A stretch of 64,000 nucleotides of DNA from CBDFGK01 sp965247075 (GTDB lineage: Bacteria; Pseudomonadota; Gammaproteobacteria; Pseudomonadales; Halieaceae): contig CBDFGK010000003.1 of the NCBI GenBank assembly GCA_965247075.1, positions 1,240,001 through 1,304,000 of the forward strand, written 5' to 3'. Of the stretch, positions 25,158 to 33,114 are shown piece after piece. Made by a program: the position numbers and the translations under genes. The notes beneath the pieces were generated by a model. It was not told the origin of the DNA. It did not search any database and worked only from the letters and a program-made list of their open reading frames with translations. The first letter of the stretch is position 1. Every line of letters starts with the position of its first letter.

Positions 25158-26757
25158 TCCTGGAATTGTCTATCCTGGCTAAAAGATAGGACATTAAGCT
25201 AAGTATATTTAGACAATCCAATTCCGAAAATGTATTTGGTACAACCGAGGAAATTGGTGCGTGAGAAACCGGGTTTCGAAACCCCGTTATTAGTCCACGA
25301 GAAAGCGATTCCTGGTCTTTTTGAATATTGCAACCACTCTTGGTTGACGTGTCAGCAACGACAATATGGGGAGCTTTACCACCAAAGACTTTGCCAGTAA
25401 GTTCAGCTCCATCTTCAGACAAGCCTGTAAGATTTCGTATTACCTCACAATAAATTTTCGTACCCTGATCGGCGGCCTCGCCGTACTGTTTATTTTTATA
25501 GTAGCTCTCTACGTTATCTTTCAATTCAGGGTGTAAATGTCGCCAATGAAGCAGAGGGTACTCAGGTATTATGCTATGCAGCGCTTTTATAACTGGCGTG
25601 AACTTTTGCAGGGCATCTTCGCCACCCAACGTCTCTATTTGACCAGTCTGCTCCCTAATATCTTCAGGCAGAGTAGCCAGCCACCTATCTGTATCGATTC
25701 CTGTAGCGCACGCCAAGTCCTTCTTCTTACTTTGCTTTCTCCTTGTCCTCCATTCACTATTCACCTGTGAAACAATGCCAGAAAGGAACTCCCTGAGCTC
25801 TAACATCTCCTCATGCTCCCAGTTAATAGCCTGTCTATTTGTAGATATTACGTCCTCTTCTAAAAGATCTACAAAGTCAACAGATAGCCAGCCCGTCAGA
25901 TATTCAAAGAAATGACTCGATGTGCTATTGGAAAAATATTCTGGGGAATTCACCAGCTTTCCTCTAGAAAACAAGGTTATCCCTCGTAGCCCTGACGAAG
26001 GTTTGATGGGCGTTTTTCCTGTATATAATATTCCTGAAATCTTCCCCTCATATTTACTTCCACTTGGAATCAATGAGGTGGCGTTCCATTCAAATTGCTT
26101 TTCCAGCATCGAATATCGACGCGTATTATTCACTACAAAACTATCTCCCGTAGTTGACCGAAGAGTTATTTTGAAGTCATCATCCACAATAAATATTTTC
26201 GACAAGGAATTTGCCAATCCTTCGACATTAAAGGGTGAAACCCTCTTAAGCCTAGATAATCCAATCACTGTGCCATCTGCTTGATCCGAGACTTGATCGA
26301 CAAACATTGTTTTTGGCCTATATACATTTGTCGAGTTAACAAGGCTATCCCAGTCGAGCTCAAACTGACTTTCTTTACCCTCCCGCCGGGTTGTAATTGT
26401 TATCTTTTTGGCGAGGCCGAACAACGCCAATTTTCCCAGCCCCTTTTTCCCGGTTGGCAATCTATGATATTTCTTTGATTTTTCATCCCCATTGCCCTGC
26501 CTTCGGTTCCTGCCAATTACCAGAAATTTTTCTTGTATATCAGCAGCAAACATTCCCTCTCCATTATCGATTATCTGTATCGATTCCGGCACTCCATTTT
26601 TTTCATGAAAAATCAGAGTCACTTCTGAGGCATCAGCATCATATGCATTAGAAATCATCTCTGCCAAAGCAGGAGGGAGTGTCGAATACATCTTCACCCC
26701 CAAATGCTCAATCGTCCTGGGATCAAAAGTCATTTCGAAAGGTGTATTCTGGCTCAT
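25141..26757 (-). CDS. GHKL ATPase of an R-M system (paraMORC/MutL-like) with C-terminal Ymh-like domain
   Basis: 538 residues from ATG 26757. The N-terminal ATPase has EMISNAYDADASEV (N box, near residue 35), IDNGEGM (G1, near 65) and GKKGLGKLALFG (G2, near 105), as in Hsp90/MutL/MORC folds, followed by a transducer-like S5 region to about 330. Residues about 400-538 (YCEVIRNLTGLSEDGAELTGK...GFRNPVSHA...LNILSLMSYLLARID) resemble the Hypoth_Ymh/TIGR02391 domain found in phage-defence proteins. Iyer, Abhiman and Aravind described MutL-like ATPases in prokaryotic R-M operons. By analogy this protein may sense or remodel DNA for the coupled nuclease. Confidence 0.85.
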   Translation of the reverse strand: MSQNTPFEMTFDPRTIEHLGVKMYSTLPPALAEMISNAYDADASEVTLIFHEKNGVPESIQIIDNGEGMFAADIQEKFLVIGRNRRQGNGDEKSKKYHRLPTGKKGLGKLALFGLAKKITITTRREGKESQFELDWDSLVNSTNVYRPKTMFVDQVSDQADGTVIGLSRLKRVSPFNVEGLANSLSKIFIVDDDFKITLRSTTGDSFVVNNTRRYSMLEKQFEWNATSLIPSGSKYEGKISGILYTGKTPIKPSSGLRGITLFSRGKLVNSPEYFSNSTSSHFFEYLTGWLSVDFVDLLEEDVISTNRQAINWEHEEMLELREFLSGIVSQVNSEWRTRRKQSKKKDLACATGIDTDRWLATLPEDIREQTGQIETLGGEDALQKFTPVIKALHSIIPEYPLLHWRHLHPELKDNVESYYKNKQYGEAADQGTKIYCEVIRNLTGLSEDGAELTGKVFGGKAPHIVVADTSTKSGCNIQKDQESLSRGLITGFRNPVSHAPISSVVPNTFSELDCLNILSLMSYLLARIDNSRIVRQK

Positions 26758-26980
26758 ACGTAACCCACCCAAATATCTACGTCAATTTCCCAGTGGCTAA
26801 GAGTTACCATGGTGTGCAATCTCCCCTGTCATAAGCCTTTAATTCTTCAGCCCAGACTAATATTGCTCCAATACTTCTTATTGTCAGTAGACTGCAACAC
26901 GAAGCAGTTTTATATGCAACCATGATATTCACTTTTAATATGCCAAATCAAAACATCAGGAAGGGCAACTGTACTTTCGG

Positions 26981-27097
26981 CAGGTCGCGCCGCCCACTGC
27001 GGAAGAACGCCAAGCAATCCTTCATCGCATCACCCACTGCGTGGCCCGCTACCCGGAATGACAGGGACCGCCAGAGCGCGATGCGGAGAAGAGCTAA
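26981..27097 (+). mobile_element. Degraded transposase scrap, possibly IS91-like
   Basis: A frame interrupted by a stop reads TAEERQAILHRITHCVARYP, then after the stop QGPPERDAEKS. I associate this helix with Y2/IS91-type transposases, but the match is short and from memory. The rest of the stretch from 26758 to 27150 shows no gene. Confidence 0.3.
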
Positions 27098-27151
27098 CTT
27101 AGGTACCGTCAAATTAACATCTATGAACGGATGAAATACTGGCCGGCGCCC

Positions 27152-27300
27152 TCAAGCCACTACCTTTGCCCAAGGACCAATCGCACTTTCCCTGAGATCT
27201 CGATAATGCTGCGCTTTGACAAGGTGCCGTCCCAGGTTGAATAGATTGCCAACAGCGGCATGGGTATTCAAGAACCTCTGCGCCTGGCGTACTTCGGGCC
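27152..27300 (-). mobile_element. IS6-family transposase C-terminal remnant
   Basis: On the minus strand the residues RQAQRFLNTHAAVGNLFNLG, then RHLVKAQHYRDLRESAIGPW, match IS6/IS240 transposase C-termini. A 32-base stretch (27256-27287) recurs at 28959-28990 in another remnant. No catalytic core remains. Confidence 0.65.
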
Positions 27301-27330
27301 AAACTTGATACACCATAGGCGGTTGCCAGA

Positions 27331-28042
27331 ATCGAAGATACCATTCCCGCCCCCACCGATGAGCAATTGCGTACAAATGTGCTGGCCGGATTGCGGTGCA
27401 CGCATGATGGCGGCGGGTTTCCAGGTGGGGGTACACGCCATTGGTGATGCCGGCAACCGGGAGACGCTTAAATTTATTGAGCGGGTGCAGCAGGAGTATC
27501 CCGCTGCGCGCTCTGGGCGCCATCGCATCGAACACGCGCAGGTAATTCACCCGGTGGATTTGCCCCTGCTGAGCCAATTGCACGTTATTGCCTCCATGCA
27601 GCCACCCCATGCGGTGGAGGATAAGGCCTGGGCGGAACAGCGCCTTGGCAGCGAGCGTATTCACAGTGCTTACGCCTGGCGTTCCCTGCGTGAAGAGGGT
27701 GCAGTGATGATATTCAGTGCGGATAACCCGGGTTCGGACCACAGTATTTTTTATGGCCTGCATGCCGCTGTTACACGTCGGGACAAGCAGCTTGAACCCC
27801 ATGCCGGCTGGTATCCTGATGAGGCCTTGACTATTGACGAGGCACTGCGTGCCTATACCCGTTGGTCGGCCTTTGCCGGTTTTCGGGAAAAGTATACCGG
27901 GGTTATCAAGAGTGGCCGCTGGGCTGATCTGACAGTGCTGGACATAGACCCCTTCGTGCTCTCGGAAACCAATCCGGGTGCCATACTTGATGGGCAGGTG
28001 TTGATGACAGTGGTAAACGGCAAGGTGGTCTACCGGCAATGA
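27331..28042 (+). pseudogene. Partial duplicate of the amidohydrolase gene with internal deletion
   Basis: 27331-27396 corresponds to 20815-20880 of the intact gene, and 27397-28042 to 21207-21852. The 326 intervening bases are missing, which also shifts the frame. The intact N-terminal signal and first metal motif are absent, so no enzyme is expected. The near-perfect identity of the 3' part means the duplication is recent or is kept uniform by gene conversion. An open frame of 260 codons crosses it but is chimeric. Confidence 0.92.
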
Positions 28043-28044
28043 TG

Positions 28045-28170
28045 AAAAATCTGTTGCGGATTGCTCTTGGCCTGTTGGTCATCGCGGCTGTAATTGCGGT
28101 GTGGTTGTGGCCGAAGAGCGCGGGTAAGCATACTCAAATGGCGTATCTACTCCAAACTGGTAACATATGA
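28045..28170 (+). pseudogene. Truncated membrane-anchored ORF after the duplicate
   Basis: The frame MKNLLRIALGLLVIAAVIAV followed by WLWPKSAG is the start of the gene that follows the amidohydrolase, here without the frameshift seen in copy A. It joins the 46-bp repeat and stops at its end (28168-28170). Confidence 0.5.
28125..28170 (+). repeat. 46-bp direct repeat, copy B
   Basis: Identical to 22923-22968. It marks the exact end of the amidohydrolase-derived segment and the beginning of the higBA region. Confidence 0.92.
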
Positions 28171-28248
28171 GGTTCTTCTCCGTCCGATTGAGGTTTAAAG
28201 ACCAGGGCTTATACGGGTATTCTCGGCAGTCTATTATGTACTTGACTT

Positions 28249-28265
28249 GTTCCCAATTTGGGAAC
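28249..28265. promoter_or_regulatory. Palindromic operator upstream of higBA
   Basis: GTTCCCAA-T-TTGGGAAC is a perfect 17-base palindrome, 16 bases before the higB start and just after TTGACT (28242) and TATTAT (28232). The position fits autorepression by the HigA antitoxin or HigBA complex. Confidence 0.6.
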
Positions 28266-28281
28266 ACACTACAGGACATGT

Positions 28282-28575
28282 ATGCGAATCATTGCCCGAC
28301 GAACCCTGCGAGAGTTCTGGGAAAAGCATCGAGACGCCGAGCAACCGTTGAAAGCCTGGTTCGCGGAAACCGCGGCGGCTTCTTGGGAGACACCGCAGAC
28401 GATTAAAGATCAGTATCGCCACGCAAGTTTTGTCGCCGACAATCGTGTCATTTTTAACATCGCCGGCAACAAGTATCGACTGGTCGTGCACGTGAACTAC
28501 GGTTTTGGCATTGTCTTTATCAAGTTTGTCGGCACGCATAGTGAATACGATCATATCGATCCGGAGACCGTGTAA
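28282..28575 (+). CDS. higB: HigB-family mRNA interferase toxin
   Basis: 97 residues from ATG 28282, preferred over an upstream in-frame start because it follows an AGGA and gives the family N-terminus MRIIARRTLREFWEKH. Further family segments are PLKAWFAE, VIFNIAGNKYRLVVHVNY and IVFIKFVGTHSEYD. HigB cleaves translated mRNA at the ribosome when HigA is degraded. The length matches intact HigB (about 95-100). The TAATG overlap with higA shows translational coupling in the toxin-first order typical of hig loci. Confidence 0.93.
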   Translation: MRIIARRTLREFWEKHRDAEQPLKAWFAETAAASWETPQTIKDQYRHASFVADNRVIFNIAGNKYRLVVHVNYGFGIVFIKFVGTHSEYDHIDPETV

Positions 28576-28934
28576 TGGACATTCAACCCATTCGAACAGA
28601 GACAGACCATGAGGCTGCCTTGATGCGCATTGCCGAACTCATGGCGGCAGAGCCAGGTACGCCTGAAGGTGATGAGCTGGATATTCTGGCGACGTTGGTT
28701 GAAGCGTATGAACAAAAACATTTTACAGTAGAAGCCGCAGACCCCGTTGAAGCGATCAACTTTCGGATCGAGCAACTCGGCCTGGCTCGAAAAGATCTGG
28801 AGCCCTATATCGGTTCACGACACCGTGTATCGGAAGTCCTTAATCGCCGCCGCGGATTGTCGCTAGAGATGATTCGGCGTTTGCACGATGGGCTTCAAAT
28901 TCCGCTAGAAGTCCTTGTTGGCCGCGCCGCCTAG
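28575..28934 (+). CDS. higA: HigA-family antitoxin (XRE type)
   Basis: 119 residues. An N-terminal toxin-binding helical region (about 1-60) precedes a helix-turn-helix (AINFRIEQLGLARKDLEPYI, SRHRVSEVLNRRRGLS, about 62-105). It neutralises HigB and probably binds the palindrome at 28249-28265. The pair looks complete, unlike the other two toxin-antitoxin loci in this window. Confidence 0.93.
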   Translation: MDIQPIRTETDHEAALMRIAELMAAEPGTPEGDELDILATLVEAYEQKHFTVEAADPVEAINFRIEQLGLARKDLEPYIGSRHRVSEVLNRRRGLSLEMIRRLHDGLQIPLEVLVGRAA

Positions 28935-28958
28935 ACAGATACTGGGGAAACGACGAAT

Positions 28959-29137
28959 GCGGCATGGGTATTCAAGAACCTCTGCGCCTGACCTAATGAC
29001 TTGAACCTCCGGGATGCCGGGCCACGCATTGCCCGCTCACGAACCCTGGCCGGTTGATGTGATAGCTCGGCGCGATTATTCGCGTACTGCGACGTAGCTG
29101 ATGATAACGGATGGAAAGCGATGACGTTTGTAAACAT
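28959..29137 (-). mobile_element. IS6-family transposase remnant
   Basis: Minus-strand residues QYANNRAELSHQPARVRERA, then RRFKSLGQAQRFLNTHAA, match the segment after the last catalytic Glu of IS6/IS240 transposases, which reads NNRAE-SHQPTR in intact members. It ends in the higA 3' region. The Glu of NNRAE may be the catalytic one, but the rest of the protein is gone. Confidence 0.7.
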
Positions 29138-29189
29138 TCATCGCCGGAGTATCGGATATGAGCAGTTAACTTGCCAATAGCCCCATAGG

Positions 29190-29672
29190 TTATCGATCCG
29201 GTGCTTCGCCGCTGCCCTTGGCGGCAATATGCCGGAGGGATTTCATGAGTACGGTTATTTCACTCTCGCTCAGTCCGTCAACGAGCTTTTGGTGTGCCTG
29301 CCTTGATGTGTCGCGGAACTTTTCCAGTAGTTTCCCGCCTTTCGTGCTGAGATAAATATGATACTGGCGATGATCGTGCTCTGATCGACGCCTATCTATC
29401 AACCTCATCTTTTCGAGTTGGCTGAGGCAGCCGACCATTACCGATTGTGGGGTACCTGATGCTAGGCTAAGCTGTTTCTGGTTGATGCCATCGTTGGCGG
29501 CGATGATGCGCAAGGCTGAGTACTGGACATGCGACAAGCCGGTTTTCTGCATGTGCTCATTAAATATTCGCGATACCGCCAACTGCGCCAGTCGTATCTG
29601 AAAAGATACAAGATTGCTTAACTCGGGCGGACAGAATATCTGGTCAGGGTCTGGTGTCGGATTGTCAGTCAT
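29190..29672 (-). CDS. MarR-family transcriptional regulator
   Basis: 160 residues, with the winged-helix core in order: a dimerisation helix (LAQLAVSRIFNEHM), the recognition region INQKQLSLASGTPQSVMVGC, the wing DRRRSEHDHRQYHIYLS and a C-terminal dimer helix. MarR proteins repress a neighbouring operon until an aromatic or acyl-CoA ligand binds. It is divergent from a CoA-ligase/dioxygenase operon and an ATTAC-GTAAT palindrome lies between them, so it is the likely local repressor. Confidence 0.9.
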   Translation of the reverse strand: MTDNPTPDPDQIFCPPELSNLVSFQIRLAQLAVSRIFNEHMQKTGLSHVQYSALRIIAANDGINQKQLSLASGTPQSVMVGCLSQLEKMRLIDRRRSEHDHRQYHIYLSTKGGKLLEKFRDTSRQAHQKLVDGLSESEITVLMKSLRHIAAKGSGEAPDR

Positions 29673-29732
29673 TTTTCCAGTACCTCAATACTCCGCTGTT
29701 GACTTGCTCAGTCTATAAGTTTAGGGTGATAC

Positions 29733-29745
29733 ATTACTAGGTAAT
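29733..29745. promoter_or_regulatory. Candidate MarR operator
   Basis: ATTAC-TAG-GTAAT, with weaker symmetry extending to GATAC...GTATT flanks, sits midway between the divergent MarR gene and the CoA ligase gene. Confidence 0.5.
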
Positions 29746-29810
29746 ACATATATCAGATGATGTATTTCCCACCTTTGCAAGATAACTTATTTTTCTTAGG
29801 TGCGGGCGCA

Positions 29811-31472
29811 ATGACAGTAGAGGACGACGAACTCAGTTCAACAGTTTACGCGGCTTTCATGTCCAGTGCCGGGCGATGGTCTGGGCATCCGTTCCTGCAT
29901 ATCCCCCTTGATTCGTGCCGCTCATACCGTAGTTCGGCACTGGACATCAGTTATACCCAGGCGCAACAACAGGTTCAGACTTTGCAGGAACGTTTCCGTC
30001 AGAGTGGCTATGGTCCTGGTCATCGGGTGGCACTGCTGCTGCAAAACCGGCCTGATTTCTTTTTCCATTGGTTTGCGTTGAATGGACTCGGGGTCAGCGT
30101 TGTGCCCATCAACGGTGAAATGTCTACCAATGAGATGGCGTATATAATGGCGCACAGCGAAGCCTGTCTGGCCGTGGTAGTGGCGGATGGACAGGCGGCT
30201 ATGCAGGCAGCGGTGGACCGGGCCGGCTTGGGTACTGCGGTGCTGGTCGAAGGGGAATTGTCCGCTGCGCCGGCACCGCCTTTTCCGGCCACTGCCGATG
30301 AGCCGGGTGCCGACAGTGAATGTGCTTTGCTATACACCTCCGGCAGTACCGGTAAGCCCAAGGGCTGTATTCTTACCAACGAGTATTTCCTGTTTGCGGG
30401 TGCCTGGTACCGGGATCTCGGTGGATTGTGCGCTTTGACGCCCGGTACTGAGCGCCTTCTTACCCCTCTGCCGATGGTTCATATGAATGCCATGGCATGT
30501 ACGACCATGGCAATGGTGATGACCGGTGGCTGTGTGATCCAGCTCGATCGATTTCATCCTTCAGGCTGGTGGACGACCGTGCGGGAATCCGGTGCTACGG
30601 CCTTGCATTATCTTGGCGTGATGCCTGCCATGTTGCTCAATGCCGAGCCATCAGCCGACGATGATTTTAGTGCGCAGATCAAGTTTGGCTTCGGTGCCGG
30701 TGTTAATCCTAAACATCACGCCGCCTTTGAGTCACGTTTCGGATTTCCGCTGATAGAGGCCTGGGCTATGACGGAGTCAGGCGTGGGCGGTGCGGTAATC
30801 GCCAATCGGGAACCCAGGCATGTCGGCAGCAGTTGCTTTGGCAGGCTTCCCGATTATCTGGAATGCGCCTTGGTGGACGAGGCGGGGAAGCAGGTTGGTG
30901 AGGGCGAGCAGGGCGAACTGCTCGTCAGGGCGAAGGGGAGCAATCCCTGGCGCGGTTTTTTCTCCGGCTACCTCAAGCATGAGAAAGCGACTGCCCAAGC
31001 CCTGGCGGGCGGCTGGCTGCACACGGGGGATGTGGTACGCAAAGGGTCCGATGGCTCGCTGTACTTCGTCGATCGCCGCAAAAATGTTATCCGTCGCAGT
31101 GGGGAAAATATTTCCGCATTGGAAGTCGAAGCTACTGTCTCAGAACTGGTTGAGGTAGACAGCGTGGTGGTCACTCCGGTTCCCGATGAAATTCGTGGTG
31201 ATGAGGTCTTTGCAGCCGTAGTACTGAAAGCGAATTTCACCGGAAGTTCTGAGCTTGCTGACAAGGTATTCGATCATTGCTACGGTGCACTGACTTATTA
31301 TAAAGCGCCCGGCTATATTGCCTTTGTCTCTGCATTACCATTGACCGCCTCAGGCAAGCCGCAACGGGGAGAAATCAAAAAGTTGACTGCAAGCTGGGTC
31401 GGGGCCGGTGCCTGTACCGACCTGCGCTTCCGCAAACGCAAGCAACCGACTGCCAGGTCTGCAAGTCCATGA
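29811..31472 (+). CDS. Acyl-CoA synthetase (AMP-forming), catabolic operon gene 1
   Basis: 553 residues from ATG 29811. An ATG-like start 18 codons upstream is possible but has no better ribosome site. Adenylate-forming motifs are YTSGSTGKPKGC (about 185), AWAMTESG (about 320), GGWLHTGD (about 400) and the hinge VDRRKNVIRRSGENIS (about 420); the C-terminal Lys region is TASGKPQRGE. It activates a carboxylic acid to its CoA thioester. It resembles crotonobetaine/carnitine and aromatic-acid ligases, but the substrate is not known. The stop overlaps the next gene (ATGA). Confidence 0.9.
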   Translation: MTVEDDELSSTVYAAFMSSAGRWSGHPFLHIPLDSCRSYRSSALDISYTQAQQQVQTLQERFRQSGYGPGHRVALLLQNRPDFFFHWFALNGLGVSVVPINGEMSTNEMAYIMAHSEACLAVVVADGQAAMQAAVDRAGLGTAVLVEGELSAAPAPPFPATADEPGADSECALLYTSGSTGKPKGCILTNEYFLFAGAWYRDLGGLCALTPGTERLLTPLPMVHMNAMACTTMAMVMTGGCVIQLDRFHPSGWWTTVRESGATALHYLGVMPAMLLNAEPSADDDFSAQIKFGFGAGVNPKHHAAFESRFGFPLIEAWAMTESGVGGAVIANREPRHVGSSCFGRLPDYLECALVDEAGKQVGEGEQGELLVRAKGSNPWRGFFSGYLKHEKATAQALAGGWLHTGDVVRKGSDGSLYFVDRRKNVIRRSGENISALEVEATVSELVEVDSVVVTPVPDEIRGDEVFAAVVLKANFTGSSELADKVFDHCYGALTYYKAPGYIAFVSALPLTASGKPQRGEIKKLTASWVGAGACTDLRFRKRKQPTARSASP

Positions 31473-32650
31473 GACGAAAGACACAAAATTATCAAGGGGT
31501 GGCGCTAATTAGCCCCCATACGGTGCCTTACAGCAAGACAAGTGAGCGCGGAGCTGCCTGGTTTATTGGCCGGGCGCTGGCGGGAATGCTGGAGCACAGT
31601 GGTTTGGAAAAGTCCGCGCTTGATGGACTTGCCGTTTCCAGCTTCACCCTGCCACCTGATTCAGTGATTACCCTCACCGAACATTTTGGCCTTCAGCCAC
31701 GCTGGCTGGAGCAGATACCACTGGGCGGGGCATCAGGTGTCGTTGCCATGCAGCGGGCGGCCCGCGCCGTGCAAGCGGGCGATGCGAGCGTTGTTGCCTG
31801 TATCGGTGGGGATACGGCTCAGGCTGAGGGCTTTACCAACCTGGTGTCCAAATTCAGCAACTTCACGGTGGACGCCGCCTACCCCTACGGTGCGGCGGGT
31901 CCCAATGCCGCCTTCTCGTTAATAACCCGGCATTATATGGAGCGTTACGGTGCCACGCGCGAGGATTTTGGCCGGATCGCCCTGCCTCAGCGATACAACG
32001 CAAATCACTACAGCCAGGCTCTGTTCTCCCACAAGACTCTTGACATGCCGACCTATCTCGACGCGCCGGTTATTGCCGGCGACCTGCACCTGTTCGATTG
32101 TGTTATGCCCTGTGCCGGCGCCGATGGCTTCATCGTAACCACGATCGAGCACGCCCGACAATTGCAGGTTCCCTGGGTGGAGATTATGTCCTGCGCCGAG
32201 CAACACAATGCCTTCCCGGAAGACCCCGTGCAATACCGTGGCGGCTGGAATTATTTCCGCGATGACCTGTACGAAGCAGCCGGGCTCGGGCCGGCTGACA
32301 TGCACTTCTTGCAAACCTACGACGACTATCCGGTGATTTGCATGTTGCAAATGGAGGGCCTGGGTTTTTGTGCTGAGGGAGAGGCGCCGGGCTTTGTGCG
32401 TGAAACTCCACTAACCTTTGATGGTGGTGGACTACCGCACAATACCAGCGGCGGTCAGTTATCGGTTGGCCAGGCCGGTTCGGCGGGCGGTTACCTGGGC
32501 CTAGTAGACGGATTGCGCCAACTGACCAACCGGGCGGATCAACACCAGGTGGCCGGTGCTGAGGTCGGACTGGTGAGTGGCTATGGCATGGTGAACTACG
32601 ACCGGGGTTTGTGCGCCAGTGCTGCCATACTGCGAAGAGGTGGTTTATGA
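31469..32650 (+). CDS. Thiolase-fold protein (SCP-x/DitF type), catabolic operon gene 2
   Basis: 393 residues of the thiolase superfamily, non-canonical branch. Where degradative thiolases have the nucleophilic Cys in a CASG motif, this protein reads LGGASGVVAMQRA (about residue 88), so the Cys is absent. The C-terminal NTSGGQLSVGQAGSAGG and SGYGMVNYDRG motifs are present. Members of this branch pair with a DUF35 protein in side-chain cleavage of steroids and diterpenoids and act as retro-aldolases rather than thiolases. The next gene is exactly such a DUF35 protein, overlapping by 4 bases, so a complex is likely. Confidence 0.85.
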   Translation: MRRKTQNYQGVALISPHTVPYSKTSERGAAWFIGRALAGMLEHSGLEKSALDGLAVSSFTLPPDSVITLTEHFGLQPRWLEQIPLGGASGVVAMQRAARAVQAGDASVVACIGGDTAQAEGFTNLVSKFSNFTVDAAYPYGAAGPNAAFSLITRHYMERYGATREDFGRIALPQRYNANHYSQALFSHKTLDMPTYLDAPVIAGDLHLFDCVMPCAGADGFIVTTIEHARQLQVPWVEIMSCAEQHNAFPEDPVQYRGGWNYFRDDLYEAAGLGPADMHFLQTYDDYPVICMLQMEGLGFCAEGEAPGFVRETPLTFDGGGLPHNTSGGQLSVGQAGSAGGYLGLVDGLRQLTNRADQHQVAGAEVGLVSGYGMVNYDRGLCASAAILRRGGL

Positions 32651-33114
32651 CCAGCCCGCAGACACCCCCCGCCCATAGAACACCTCTCGGGTTGGCAATG
32701 ACAATCGCTATCCAGTCCAACAGCTTGCACCTGCAGTGCTGCGAACACTGCGCTACCGTGCAGTATCCGCCGCGGGAGGTGTGCCGCAATTGCCTTGGGG
32801 ATAACCTCCGTTGGTCCGCCATCGCCCCGCAGGGCGTGGTAATGGCCAGTTCTGCCTTGCACCATTGCCTGGCGCTCTGGTTTGTGCAGCGCCGCCCCTG
32901 GCTGATGGGGTCAGTTCAAATGGGCTGTGGGCCTCTGGTTTTGGCGCATCTGTTGCCCGACTGTGCGGCTGCGGGCAGCCCGGTGAGAGTCCTGGCACTA
33001 AAAGATGTCTCCGACCAGGCAGTTCTGGTGGCGGTTCCACTCTCTCTTTCGCCTGACCGGGCTGAAACAATGGCGCATCAATTACTATTTAGCGACTCCG
33101 AGGAGACAACGTGA
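32647..33114 (+). CDS. DUF35 Zn-ribbon/OB-fold protein, partner of the thiolase-like protein
   Basis: 155 residues. A rubredoxin-like zinc ribbon with four Cys (CEHC at about 31-34 and CRNC at about 44-47) precedes an OB-fold. DUF35 proteins form complexes with thiolase-like partners and are needed for their activity or acyl-CoA binding. The ATGA start overlap with the thiolase-like gene and GTGA overlap with the SDR gene indicate one operon. The ATG at 32647 is preferred to an upstream in-frame start because it overlaps the preceding stop. Confidence 0.85.
   Translation: MTSPQTPPAHRTPLGLAMTIAIQSNSLHLQCCEHCATVQYPPREVCRNCLGDNLRWSAIAPQGVVMASSALHHCLALWFVQRRPWLMGSVQMGCGPLVLAHLLPDCAAAGSPVRVLALKDVSDQAVLVAVPLSLSPDRAETMAHQLLFSDSEETT

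Noticed and set aside
27152..28039. Long minus-strand ORF (295 codons) over the amidohydrolase duplicate
   Set aside because: It is antisense to real coding sequence; only its last 50 codons match a transposase, the rest is a shadow frame.
27260..28042. Plus-strand ORF of 260 codons as a functional amidohydrolase
   Set aside because: The first 45 codons are out of frame with the gene and the N-terminal metal site is missing; it is a truncated duplicate.
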